Shown here: positions 50,910-59,320 of the stretch, in pieces
Layout: each line of letters starts with the position of its first letter
Numbering within the stretch: position 1 is the stretch's first letter
DNA from: Domibacillus indicus
Lineage (GTDB): Bacteria; Bacillota; Bacilli; Bacillales; Domibacillaceae
NCBI RefSeq assembly: GCF_000970685.1
Contig: NZ_LAJB01000007.1
Coordinates: 372,001 to 436,000, forward strand
Length of the DNA stretch: 64,000 nt
Direction of reading: 5' to 3'
The notes under the pieces: generated by a model
Seen by the model: the letters and a program-made list of their open reading frames with translations, nothing else
Database searches by the model: none
Told to the model about the DNA's origin: nothing
Position numbers and translations under genes: made by a program

Positions 50910-53393
50910 TTATTTCTCATTGAGCAGGAATAAAACCTTTGCAGCTTCAGCGCGGATTGCTGTGCTGCCTGGCTTAAACTCACTTCCTGTTCCTTCCATC
51001 AAGCCCAGCTGATATGCTTTGTGAATGGATTCCTGCACAGACTTGCTGTACTGTGAAACATCCTGAAACGGCATAGAGCCGCTTTCCTTGATTTTCCCAT
51101 GCTCTTTTTCATATGCCCGGACAAGCATAACGGCCATTTCTGCCCTCGTAATCGTTTTTGCCGGTTCAAATGTTTTTTCTGTTGTTCCTTTTACAATACC
51201 CGCTTCGTATGCAGCTGCTATCTCCTTTTTCAAGGCTCCGCCCACATCTGCAAAAGGCGCTTCTTTAGAAGCAGTCCACTTCATGGAACGGGCAATAAAG
51301 CTTACGAATTCACCGCGTGTAACATTGCCTGCCGGATCAAATACTGTGCTGGTTTTTCCTTTAATGATTCCTGCATCTGTGAGTGACTTAATATACTGAG
51401 AAGCCCAATGGCCAGCAGGAACATCTTTAAATGACTGGCCGCCACTTGAGGAACCTTTGCTTAAGTCAAGCTCGAAAAGCCCAAAGCCTTTTTCATCTGT
51501 GTCACCTGTATACGTAATATTGTTCGTTTCTTTCGCCAGTGCCGCCGCTTTTGGATTGGAAGCAAACGTGGCGACTGCATTGGTTTTGGCAAATGTCCAG
51601 TTGTTATTGACCGATGCATCAATTTCCTTGAACTCCTTCACATAATCCATCATTGCCTGACGGTTGGAATCGGGCGCTTTTAAAACTGTATTTATACCGC
51701 CTGGATTCATCAGCTTGCTGCCGGCTGCCCGATAGTCGTTGGTAGCGACGATAAATTCCATGTTATCCGTAACTGTCTGCCCGTTATACTTGAGGTTTTT
51801 AATACGATTGGCTCCTTCATTAATAAGATTTTGCCCTTTATCGTATTTTGGCTGTGACGTTACATCAATTTCATATGTTACTCCATCAATCACATCAAAA
51901 TTGTACGTTGGAAAGTCTGAATTGATCAGCGGCTGCGCTTCTTCTTTAGCCGGATCGATCGTATTAAATTGTCCGGCTGACCACTCAAGCCATTCTTTTA
52001 AAGCGGCGCCGTTTACTTTTACAGCATTTATAACATTATTATCGTACAAATATAAATCGGCAATGTTCTTCAGCACAATAGTGCCTGACTTTACATCCGT
52101 ATAATCTTCTGCTCCGCCGCGTCCCGCTTTAAATGGTGCCGCCGCAGAAAGAACCGGCAGCTTTTCGTACTGAGTGCCTTTCAGCGCGTTGTCAACATAC
52201 CATGTCTGCGCGCGATTTAAAATTTCCATCGCTGCATTATCCTGTACAAGGCCGAAATATGTGTTTAAGTCTCCTTGAAGCTCGCCCACTGGTGTTTCCA
52301 TGTAAGAAATGGTTGCTTCATGCTCTGCTTTAACAGACTCAGTGATCTCAGGGTCCGCTTCAGCTGTTTGCTCCCCAGAGGTGATCGGCTTTAAGGTGGA
52401 TGTTCCTTCTGTTACATCCCATTTCCCATTGACTTTTTCAACCTGGAGTTCAACCAGGCCGATATTGTTTCCCCATGAACCCGGCATCACGACTGGAACC
52501 CCGTTGATCGTTCCTTCTGTATTGTCAATGCCGTTGCCATCCGGAAACGATGGCTTTGCTGCATTAGGGAAGCTTAAGTGCTGGTGTCCTGTTAAAATAG
52601 CATCCACATCTGGAATTTCGCTTAAATAATAAGAAGCATTTTCAATGCCTTCTGCATAGGCTTTCATGCTGCCGTTTTGATCATAGTCGGCAATGCCGGA
52701 ATGAGACAGGATAACGATAATATCTGCTCCGGCCGCTTTCATTTCAGGTACAACCTTTTTGGCTGATTTTACAATATCTTCGACAACCAGTTTGCCCTCC
52801 AGGTGCTTCGCGTCCCAACTCATAATAGCCTGCGGCACAAAACCGGTTACTCCGACTTTAATGTTATGTACTTCACCATCTGCATCTTTTAATTGTTTTT
52901 CCAGAATTTCAAAAGGAGTAAAGTAAGGGCTGCCGTCCGTATTGTAAACATTCCCATTTACATAAGGAAAATCCGCGCCTTTAAGAGCTGTATTTAAAAA
53001 ATCCAGTCCATAGTTAAATTCATGGTTCCCGACCGTTGCCGCATCATAGCTAAGCTGATTCATCGCTTTGTAAACAGGATGAATATATCCCTCTTTCATG
53101 AGCCCATTATTATAAACATAATCTCCTAAAGGGCTGCCCTGAATTAAGTCCCCATTGTCGAATAAAAGACTGTTTTGGGACTCGCCGCGAAGCTGTTTTA
53201 TAAGTGCCGCCGCTTTGGACAATCCATACGCATTTGTAGCCGAATCTTTATAATAGTCGTAGTTCATAATGTTGGAATGAATATCGGATGTCTCAATTAT
53301 ACGTAAATTCACAGTATCCTCTGCCGCCTCCGCCATCGTTGGCAAAAATAAACTTGCTGCAATAACAGTTTTCGCTGTCCAAGCTTTTTTCAT
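50910..53393 (-). CDS. S-layer-anchored 2',3'-cyclic nucleotide phosphodiesterase / 5'-nucleotidase
   Basis: 827 residues. Signal peptide (1-23), metallophosphatase domain (IIETSDIHSNIM; LFDNGDLIQGS; TVGNHEFNYGLDF; ILSHSG; ILTGHQH), 5'-nucleotidase C-terminal domain (about 370-600) and three SLH repeats (SFKDVPAGHWASQYIKSL, PFADVGGALKKEIAAAYEAG, PFQDVSQYSKSVQESIHKAY) from about 655 on. It degrades extracellular nucleotides for phosphate and nucleosides and is held to the pyruvylated wall polymer by the SLH repeats. Start ATG with GGGGGCAG. Confidence 0.94.
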   Translation of the reverse strand: MKKAWTAKTVIAASLFLPTMAEAAEDTVNLRIIETSDIHSNIMNYDYYKDSATNAYGLSKAAALIKQLRGESQNSLLFDNGDLIQGSPLGDYVYNNGLMKEGYIHPVYKAMNQLSYDAATVGNHEFNYGLDFLNTALKGADFPYVNGNVYNTDGSPYFTPFEILEKQLKDADGEVHNIKVGVTGFVPQAIMSWDAKHLEGKLVVEDIVKSAKKVVPEMKAAGADIIVILSHSGIADYDQNGSMKAYAEGIENASYYLSEIPDVDAILTGHQHLSFPNAAKPSFPDGNGIDNTEGTINGVPVVMPGSWGNNIGLVELQVEKVNGKWDVTEGTSTLKPITSGEQTAEADPEITESVKAEHEATISYMETPVGELQGDLNTYFGLVQDNAAMEILNRAQTWYVDNALKGTQYEKLPVLSAAAPFKAGRGGAEDYTDVKSGTIVLKNIADLYLYDNNVINAVKVNGAALKEWLEWSAGQFNTIDPAKEEAQPLINSDFPTYNFDVIDGVTYEIDVTSQPKYDKGQNLINEGANRIKNLKYNGQTVTDNMEFIVATNDYRAAGSKLMNPGGINTVLKAPDSNRQAMMDYVKEFKEIDASVNNNWTFAKTNAVATFASNPKAAALAKETNNITYTGDTDEKGFGLFELDLSKGSSSGGQSFKDVPAGHWASQYIKSLTDAGIIKGKTSTVFDPAGNVTRGEFVSFIARSMKWTASKEAPFADVGGALKKEIAAAYEAGIVKGTTEKTFEPAKTITRAEMAVMLVRAYEKEHGKIKESGSMPFQDVSQYSKSVQESIHKAYQLGLMEGTGSEFKPGSTAIRAEAAKVLFLLNEK

Positions 53394-53508
53394 ACAACTG
53401 CCCCCTAAATTGTTTTTTTACTATAAAAAGTATAGCATGGCCCCTTCCATCAAATCTGAAAATTTACAATTTTAACAACAAAAATTTACAAAATGCTCGT
53501 ATAAAAAA

Positions 53509-53698
53509 AGACACTCTCAAAAGTGCCTGAGAGTGTAGACAAAGTTAGAAAGCAGGCTGATTGAAAACGTTTAGCTTTCCAGGAACGCCGCCGGCTGGGA
53601 AGCGGAGTGACCTTTTTGAGGTCATGAGCACTCACAGACGGCAAGTGACGCCGAAAGCAAGCGTTTATCAACAGCCTGAGACACTCTCAAAAGTGTCT
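53509..53698. repeat. Terminator-associated repeat element, copy B (full length)
   Basis: A 150-bp core (53529-53678) lies between two 20-bp copies of the same hairpin (53509-53528 and 53679-53698; AGACACTCTCAAAAGTGTCT, one base different on the left). In minus orientation the core starts AGGCTGTTGATAAACGCTTG and ends CAGCCTGCTTTCTAAC, then TTTGTCTACACTCTC. Inverted ends AGGCTGTTGAnAAACG / CGTTTTCAATCAGCCT bound an inner part with GACCT/AGGTC and CCGGC stems. The right-hand hairpin serves as terminator of the methyltransferase gene. Confidence 0.85.
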
Positions 53699-53703
53699 TT
53701 CTC

Positions 53704-54639
53704 TTAGTTACACACTAAAATCCGCCTTGAAAATGTGCCTTTTTTGGCAATGCAGCGGTCTTGAATGTTAAACCCCGCTTGAGAAATCATTTCTTCAATC
53801 GAGTTTACGGAAACAACTACTAATTTTCGGGCAATCCTGCGGGCATGTATTAAAATGTCCTGCTGTTCCGCCAGTGTTGCGTGTGTGCATAGATCGTACG
53901 GCATATCAATAACTGCCACATCATAATGCTCCTTTACATCTGCAATCGGCCCGAAGGCAACCTTTCCTTCAAGCCCGAAAAAAGCAATGTTTTCACGTGC
54001 CCCATCGGCTACCAGCGGATTTATGTCGCGGCCTTCTATTTGAATGCCCATCGACAGCGCTTCTACCAAAACAGTACCAATTCCGCAGCATGGATCAATC
54101 GCCCTGATGCCAGCGGGGTCTGGCACGGCAATATTTGCAATGGCGCGTGCATCCCGGGCGCTTAAAGCAGTTGAATATTCACGCGGCTTTTTAATATGCT
54201 CTGTCCATACTCGTTTATTTTTTTGATATTCCCCGAAATACCAGCGGCCGCCGCAGGCAGCAATACCAAAATGGCGGTCGGGATTTTTCAAGTCTGCGTC
54301 TCCATTGATTTCCCAGCCTATTGCCCGTTCAATTTCCTTTCGTTCTTTATATTCGACTTTCTCATTTGCCGGCAGATTATTGATTTTAACAAAAGTAACT
54401 TTAAAAGTTTCATCGCCAAGATGGATGCCGCCTGCTTGTTTAATAATATCTGCAGGCGTTTCTCCTTCAAGCTTCACATCTATTTTTTCCCGTATAAAGG
54501 GACTCCGGTTCAAATCAAGATCAATGCTGCTTTTAAGGATCGGTCCCGATGCATCCGGGCCAAAAAAAGCCCGCAGCTCCATTTCAGCAAGCCCTTGATC
54601 TTCTTCACTATAATTAACTGTATAAACAAATTGGTTCAC
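53704..54639 (-). CDS. TRM11/UPF0020-family SAM-dependent methyltransferase
   Basis: 311 residues. The C-terminal Rossmann domain has DPCCGIGTVLVEALSMG (motif I, about 175-191), EGRDINPLV (motif II) and the catalytic-type motif DMPYD in place of the usual (D/N)PPY. The N-terminal half resembles the THUMP-containing region of RNA methyltransferases, though divergent. A tRNA or rRNA guanosine N2-methylation is the family expectation; the substrate is not known. Start GTG 54639 with AGAGGA. Confidence 0.85.
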   Translation of the reverse strand: MNQFVYTVNYSEEDQGLAEMELRAFFGPDASGPILKSSIDLDLNRSPFIREKIDVKLEGETPADIIKQAGGIHLGDETFKVTFVKINNLPANEKVEYKERKEIERAIGWEINGDADLKNPDRHFGIAACGGRWYFGEYQKNKRVWTEHIKKPREYSTALSARDARAIANIAVPDPAGIRAIDPCCGIGTVLVEALSMGIQIEGRDINPLVADGARENIAFFGLEGKVAFGPIADVKEHYDVAVIDMPYDLCTHATLAEQQDILIHARRIARKLVVVSVNSIEEMISQAGFNIQDRCIAKKGTFSRRILVCN

Positions 54640-54720
54640 ATTGGTCCTCTTTTCATTATGTTCTCCTGCTTATTTTGACATATTTTTTCGCTCCCTGGCA
54701 GAATCTTTTTAAATCAAAAC

Positions 54721-54760
54721 AAAAAACCCTGACGATTTATTCAAAATCGTCAGGGTTTTT
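54721..54760 (-). terminator. Terminator of the 46-residue gene
   Basis: Minus strand AAAAACCCTGACGATTTT pairs with ATCGTCAGGGTTTTTT; the stop codon TAA of the gene lies in the loop. Confidence 0.92.
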
Positions 54761-54877
54761 ATCTTCGGGGCGGGGCTCTTTTTTATCGGGAGCACGCTGC
54801 GGCTCGATATCTTCGCCTCGTTCTTTTTTTCTTTGCTGTTCTACGGAATCGTTTGATTTGATATCCTTATCTGACAT
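54737..54877 (-). CDS. Small highly charged protein (46 aa)
   Basis: ATG 54877 has AGGAGG at 9 nt. The product begins MSDKDIKSNDSVEQQRKKER and continues as Pro/Asp/Glu/Lys-rich sequence. It has no hydrophobic core and looks intrinsically disordered, like small spore or stress proteins of Bacillaceae. Function unknown. Gene and terminator are fused, as the stop lies in the hairpin loop. A longer frame to 55147 is shadowed by the next gene upstream and has no ribosome binding site. Confidence 0.75.
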   Translation of the reverse strand: MSDKDIKSNDSVEQQRKKERGEDIEPQRAPDKKEPRPEDKNPDDFE

Positions 54878-54986
54878 TTGTGTCTGCCTCCTTTGTCTTG
54901 CTTCTTTTATGTTATTTCCACAATCCACAGAAACTAAACACAGGTTATTATGTTTCTGCCGAAATAGTGCAGCCGTGCTTTCTCTA

Positions 54987-55019
54987 CAAAAAATCCGCTG
55001 CCGGCTGACAGCGGATTTT
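54987..55019 (-). terminator. Terminator of the 58-residue membrane protein gene
   Basis: Minus strand AAATCCGCTG pairs with CAGCGGATTT around TCAGCCGG, followed by TTT and G. Confidence 0.92.
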
Positions 55020-55020
55020 G

Positions 55021-55197
55021 TTATTTCTTTTTTAAAATGCCAAATGTGCGAACCATGGAACCGATAAACATTACTAATGCTCCTCCAATTAACAAAAAAA
55101 GAAATATCTCTTTTGTAATTGCACCAAACGGATAAAGAAGTCCGCAAATAATGGAAATAAAGCCAATGGACGTAAGTGCCCAGCCAAATTTAATCAT
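55021..55197 (-). CDS. Small two-helix membrane protein (58 aa)
   Basis: ATG 55197 has AGGTG 5 nt upstream. The product starts MIKFGWALTSIGFISIICGL, then a short loop with a Pro, a second helix (IFLFLLIGGALVMFIGSMV) and a basic end with three Lys. Two transmembrane helices are clear. A terminator follows the stop directly. No known family recognised. Convincing as a gene from start, composition and terminator. Confidence 0.75.
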   Translation of the reverse strand: MIKFGWALTSIGFISIICGLLYPFGAITKEIFLFLLIGGALVMFIGSMVRTFGILKKK

Positions 55198-55319
55198 CTA
55201 AACACCTGCCTGCTGTGCATTCTTTCTGCTAGTTTATCATAGTTGGGCTGTTAATTGTTTTTCATGCTGAAAAACAGTACACTTATTCTACCACTTTATC
55301 ATAAAGGAAGGATTCCGCT

Positions 55320-56198
55320 TTGAAAAATTTCACTGCTCTTGATTTCGAAACGGCAAACGCCAGCGGAAGCAGTGTCTGCTCGATCGGACTGGCGAAAGTT
55401 GTAAATGGAGAAATTGACCGCACCTATTATTCGTTAGTAAACCCGGGTGAACGGTTTGATGCCAGAAACATTGCCGTACATGGCATCCGGCCAGAAGATG
55501 TGCAGGATGCCCCTTCGTTTGCCGATATATTCGACGAAATACTAGCATTCATTGGAAATGATCCTATCGTTGCTCATTTTGCCCAGTTTGATATTAATGT
55601 TTTGCGCGGCACAGCAGGCAAACACCAGCTGACCCTGCCGAACAATCCTTATTTCTGCTCTTGTATGCTTGCCAAGTCTCTCTTGACGCTTCCATCAAAT
55701 AAATTAAATGTTGTAGCCGGCCACTTCAACTTTACCTTTAATCATCATAATGCACTCGAAGATGCTATAGCGTGTGCGGTTATCGTGAACGGCATGTCGA
55801 ACAATTACAGTTCTATTGATATGCTGCTTGAAAAAGCTAATTACTCCTTCGGGTATATACATGGCGATTCCTTCAAAAAAAAGAAACCCATCTCGAAACG
55901 AAAGCAGCCTGCAAAAACCGCAGCGCATCCTTTTTCGCAAAAAGCGATCGCTTTTACCGGCACACTTACAGCGATGAAGCGGCAGGAAGCTATCGATCTT
56001 GTGAAAAGCCTCGGGGCAACTATTCACTCTACAGTCAAAAAAGACACCGATTATTTAATCGTCGGCGAATCCGATGCGAAAAAGTACCGGAACGGCCAGC
56101 TGTCTTTGCAAATTCGAAAAGCAAAGGAATGGCAGGCCAGAGGCAGTGCTGTCAAACTGGTCTCAGAACGTAAATTTTTTGATGTGTTATCTAAATAA
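55320..56198 (+). CDS. DEDDh 3'-5' exonuclease with C-terminal BRCT domain
   Basis: 292 residues. N-terminal DnaQ/PolC-epsilon-type exonuclease: FTALDFETA (ExoI), VAHFAQFDINVL (ExoII), NHHNALEDAIA (ExoIII with the His of DEDDh). C-terminal BRCT domain (about 208-292): AIAFTGTLTAMKRQEAIDLV, LGATIHSTVKKDTDYLIVGE. A Lys-rich linker joins them. It resembles the epsilon-like exonucleases of Firmicutes thought to act in DNA repair. Start TTG 55320 with AAAGGAAGG. Confidence 0.92.
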   Translation: MKNFTALDFETANASGSSVCSIGLAKVVNGEIDRTYYSLVNPGERFDARNIAVHGIRPEDVQDAPSFADIFDEILAFIGNDPIVAHFAQFDINVLRGTAGKHQLTLPNNPYFCSCMLAKSLLTLPSNKLNVVAGHFNFTFNHHNALEDAIACAVIVNGMSNNYSSIDMLLEKANYSFGYIHGDSFKKKKPISKRKQPAKTAAHPFSQKAIAFTGTLTAMKRQEAIDLVKSLGATIHSTVKKDTDYLIVGESDAKKYRNGQLSLQIRKAKEWQARGSAVKLVSERKFFDVLSK

Positions 56199-56228
56199 AA
56201 AAACGCGCTTGTTTCAGTGCGTTTTTTT
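56196..56228. terminator. Bidirectional terminator
   Basis: AAAAAACGC(G)C pairs with G(T)GCGTTTTTT around a short loop, with long A and T runs, between the convergent exonuclease and membrane protein genes. Confidence 0.88.
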
Positions 56229-56759
56229 GGCTTGCTTAGGCCAGATAAAATAGCTGGCTGTTATAGCAGCATCGATGGCCAGAACAAGACTCCATATACG
56301 CAGCACCTGCTGAAGCGCTTCAGTCCGCTCCGAATCACCGATAAAAAGAATAATGCCATAGAGAAGCCCGGCTCCAATGGCATAGGCAGCAACGTGCCGC
56401 CCCAGTCCCTTTGCCTCTTGTCTGGCAAATGCCAGGCCGGTTTTTTTCTCCTTCTTTCCTCCTTCTTTGAGTACATAATAACGAAATCTCCTGTCTGCCC
56501 AGCGTATCATACTTTTTCCATAAGCAAGAGAGATTCCAATATAAATTGCAGCTATTCCATGAGCAATTGTTGCGGTTGCACCGCGTTGTAAATCAATAAA
56601 TGTGAAGCAAAGCAGCAGCAGGTCAATAAAGGGTGTGAGCGCTAAAAAGAAAAAGCCCGCTTTTTCTTTTTTGAACAGATACCTTGTTGTCAGCCCCGCC
56701 AGGATAACCAGCCAGAAAGAAATTTCACAGGCAACAATCAGCCATGCAATTGTATTCAA
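56214..56759 (-). CDS. Integral membrane protein, probable target of the divergent TetR
   Basis: 181 residues, five or so transmembrane helices separated by a basic loop (RWADRRFRYYVLKEGGKKEKK). Function not recognised; a YmcC-like membrane protein of Bacillus is the nearest memory. Start TTG 56759 has AAAGGAGAG. The divergent TetR gene and operators in between suggest it is switched by a small molecule, possibly a membrane-active compound. Confidence 0.82.
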   Translation of the reverse strand: MNTIAWLIVACEISFWLVILAGLTTRYLFKKEKAGFFFLALTPFIDLLLLCFTFIDLQRGATATIAHGIAAIYIGISLAYGKSMIRWADRRFRYYVLKEGGKKEKKTGLAFARQEAKGLGRHVAAYAIGAGLLYGIILFIGDSERTEALQQVLRIWSLVLAIDAAITASYFIWPKQAKKTH

Positions 56760-56772
56760 CTTGATCTCTCCT

Positions 56773-56834
56773 TTTAAATAATACATTTGTATTATTTAAA
56801 GAATAACACATCAACTTATTAAATACAACTGTAT
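56773..56834. promoter_or_regulatory. Paired TetR operators between divergent genes
   Basis: A 28-bp perfect palindrome (56773-56800, arms of 13 bp, core ATACATTTGTAT) and a second site ATACAACTGTAT (56823-56834) share the core ATACAnnTGTAT. Centre-to-centre distance is about 42 bp, four helical turns. The first overlaps the membrane-protein promoter region, the second precedes the TetR promoter. Confidence 0.78.
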
Positions 56835-56860
56835 CAAAAAAAGTTCTCCGGCGTCTTTTT

Positions 56861-56869
56861 TGCTATAAT
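56861..56869 (+). promoter_or_regulatory. Extended -10 promoter of a probably leaderless TetR gene
   Basis: TGCTATAAT is a perfect extended -10 (TGnTATAAT). The start codon ATG at 56876 begins 7 nt after it, exactly where transcription should start. No Shine-Dalgarno sequence can fit. Confidence 0.65.
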
Positions 56870-56875
56870 AAAGAT

Positions 56876-57475
56876 ATGCCTAAAATTGTCGATCACGATC
56901 AACGAAAACAGCGAATTGCCGAAGCCACGTGGAATGTTATTGTAAAGAAAGGAATAGAAGGGGCGACTGTCCGTGCTGTCGCAGCTGAAGCCGATGTATC
57001 ACTCGGCTCGCTTCGCCATTACTTTTCATCCCAGGACGAATTGCTTTTTTATGCAATGAATCTCGTTAAAAAGCGGGTAGCAGAAAGGATCGAGTCCATT
57101 TTACAATCAGGCTGCCCGCCTGAGCAGGCCAGTATCCGTATTTTGCTTGAACTGATTCCCTACAACAAGGAAAGCGAGGTGGAAATGTCTGTCTGGTTTC
57201 ATTTTGTGATGGCGGGCACCCACCATAAACAGCCGGCGGAGGATGGAATGTATGAAGGAGTAGAGCGTATTGTAACCGGTCTTTTTCAGGCAGGCCTTTT
57301 AAAAGAAGCGGTCAATCCTGCTATTGAAACGGAACGGCTTTATGCACTGGTTGACGGTCTGGCTCTTCACGCTATGCTTGATTCTAAACGGCTGCCGAAA
57401 GAAACAATAAAGCAGGTTATTGTTCATCATATGAATACACTATTTAAGCAGCCGGTGAAGGAGGCGGATATATAA
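56876..57475 (+). CDS. TetR-family regulator (PksA/YcnC-like)
   Basis: 199 residues. MPKIVDHDQRKQRIAEATWN and VAAEADVSLGSLRHYFSSQDELL form a typical TetR HTH close to the B. subtilis PksA/YcnC subgroup. The C-terminal domain is for ligand binding and dimerisation. The conserved N-terminus requires ATG 56876, which has no ribosome binding site and sits at the expected transcription start, so the mRNA is probably leaderless. Divergent from the membrane protein gene; two like operators lie between them. Confidence 0.92.
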   Translation: MPKIVDHDQRKQRIAEATWNVIVKKGIEGATVRAVAAEADVSLGSLRHYFSSQDELLFYAMNLVKKRVAERIESILQSGCPPEQASIRILLELIPYNKESEVEMSVWFHFVMAGTHHKQPAEDGMYEGVERIVTGLFQAGLLKEAVNPAIETERLYALVDGLALHAMLDSKRLPKETIKQVIVHHMNTLFKQPVKEADI

Positions 57476-57507
57476 AAAAGTGTGGCAGAATACGCCACAC
57501 TTTTTTA
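57473..57507. terminator. Bidirectional terminator
   Basis: AAAAAGTGTGGC pairs with GCCACACTTTTT around AGAATAC, between the convergent TetR and sensor kinase genes. Confidence 0.92.
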
Positions 57508-59301
57508 CGAAATCGGCAGGGAAATACAAAATGTTGTGCCGGCTTCTGATGTAGACAGCAGCTTAATCGTTCCGCCATGGCTTTCAATCATCCGCTGAAC
57601 GAGCGGAAGACCAAGGCCGGTGCCTCCCTCTTTAGAGGTTGAGAAAGGATCAAATAATGTTTTTTGCATTTCCTCGGGTATACCGGTTCCTGTATCCTGT
57701 AAATAAATGCAGTACCAGCCCTTCTTAACCGTTGACTGAATGGAAATATGGCCTTTTTCTTTTATCGCTTCTATACTGTTGCGAATTAAATTATGAAAAA
57801 TCTGCTTCATTTGATTCTGATCTACATGCAAAGGCTGAGCATCCAAAGAAAGAGTAAAATGGATATCCTTCTGCACTGACTCTGTAATAAGCGGCAAAAT
57901 GTCCTGGATTAAGTCTTCCATCTTTGTCTCTTTTAAAATAGGCGCTTCAGGCTTGGACATCAGCAGCATATTTTCAATAATCAAATTAATCCGGCTGATT
58001 TCTTTTAAAATAAGCGGAAGGTAGTACTGCTCTTTCTCTTTCTTCGAAAAAGTCTGGTCCATTAATGTAAGAAACCCGTGAATAACAGCCAGCGGGTTGC
58101 GGATTTCATGGGCAGCCCCTGCGGCCATTTCACCGACAACCGCCAATTTCTCCGACTGCCGCATTCGCTGTTCAAGCTCGTTCATTTTTGTAAAATCAAT
58201 AAAATAAAAAATCCGTCCGATTCCCTCTCCCTGCTCATTCACTAACGCTGCTTGAGATACAAGAAGCTGGTAGGATTGCTCATTGATCGAAAAAGAGATT
58301 CTTTCATTTTGACAAATACGCTTTGACTTTAAAATTTTCCAGAACGCTTCATTTTGTTCGAAATCAGCTTCTGCCAGGCACTGAATGGTGTCTTCCCGCG
58401 CTTTTAGCAAGTGCTTGGCGAAGGTATTTAAAGAAATTGAGCCCGTTTTATCGTCGCTTGTAATAATGCCGATAGGCAGTGAATTGACAATCTGTTCCTG
58501 ATATATTTTACCTTCCGTTATTTCCTGAAACGATTCTTTTAAACGGTTCGACATTTTATTGATAGAATTTGTTATAGCTTTCAGCTCTTCCTGCTCTACT
58601 GCCGTTATTTCCAGGCCGTATCGCCCTCTGGCAATGGCGTCTACACTTTTAACCACTTTTTCAATTGGCTTTGTGAGGCTCCGGCTGATCCAGTGGGAAG
58701 CATAAATAGATAAAATGAGCGCAGCGGTTGTAAAAAACAACAGCAAAACCAGCGCTGTTTTAATAATTTCGGAAAATCGGCCTGCCCGCCCGCTCAGTGA
58801 AGAAAGCGTAGCCGCTTCTTTTTCCTCCAGCTTTGCTTTGAGCCGGTTCAGCTCCGGCAAATAATTGTTTGTTAAAAATGCGGCCGCCTTCTCGTTGCTG
58901 TTGTTAAGCAAAAGGCCCTGAACATTATTTTCAATTAAAAAATCCAGACGATCAATCTCACGGCCAAACGGCTCAAGCGTTGACGGAACTGCTACCTCTT
59001 CTCCTCTTATAAGCTGGACGGCTTTTTGATCCTGCTTCTTATATACGTCTATTAATGTGCTTTCCGAGCTGCCTGACAAATAATTTTCAACGATGTACTT
59101 CTTTATATTTAAATCTTCTTCCCAGTGGGAAATCCATACTACTTCAGGAATATCCGTTTGATTAATCCGCTGGCCAACGGTTTGCACATCCTCGATGGAC
59201 TGCACAAAAACCAGGGAAAACCCGCTTAATAACATCGTATTGATTAATAAGACTATTAAAATTTTATGACGGAAAGACATATGAATAAATCGTTTTTTCA
59301 T
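57505..59301 (-). CDS. Orphan sensor histidine kinase (sporulation-kinase type)
   Basis: 598 residues: TM1 (13-34), extracellular sensor region (35-180), TM2 (183-202), HAMP (203-256), PAS (about 265-375), HisKA with GEMAAGAAHEIRNPLAVIHGF and phospho-acceptor His398, and HATPase (about 480-598: LQDTGTGIP, SKEGGTGLGLPLVQ). The HisKA sequence is of the KinA-E kind that feeds the Spo0A phosphorelay. No response regulator gene is adjacent. It directly follows a Med-like binding protein gene (19 nt gap), which may present the signal. Confidence 0.93.
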   Translation of the reverse strand: MKKRFIHMSFRHKILIVLLINTMLLSGFSLVFVQSIEDVQTVGQRINQTDIPEVVWISHWEEDLNIKKYIVENYLSGSSESTLIDVYKKQDQKAVQLIRGEEVAVPSTLEPFGREIDRLDFLIENNVQGLLLNNSNEKAAAFLTNNYLPELNRLKAKLEEKEAATLSSLSGRAGRFSEIIKTALVLLLFFTTAALILSIYASHWISRSLTKPIEKVVKSVDAIARGRYGLEITAVEQEELKAITNSINKMSNRLKESFQEITEGKIYQEQIVNSLPIGIITSDDKTGSISLNTFAKHLLKAREDTIQCLAEADFEQNEAFWKILKSKRICQNERISFSINEQSYQLLVSQAALVNEQGEGIGRIFYFIDFTKMNELEQRMRQSEKLAVVGEMAAGAAHEIRNPLAVIHGFLTLMDQTFSKKEKEQYYLPLILKEISRINLIIENMLLMSKPEAPILKETKMEDLIQDILPLITESVQKDIHFTLSLDAQPLHVDQNQMKQIFHNLIRNSIEAIKEKGHISIQSTVKKGWYCIYLQDTGTGIPEEMQKTLFDPFSTSKEGGTGLGLPLVQRMIESHGGTIKLLSTSEAGTTFCISLPIS

Positions 59302-59320
59302 AACCTGCTTCCTTTTTGCA

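Noticed and set aside
54737..55147. Long 136-codon version of the 46-residue gene
   Set aside because: It runs through a terminator and across the 58-residue gene in another frame; only the last 46 codons follow a ribosome binding site.
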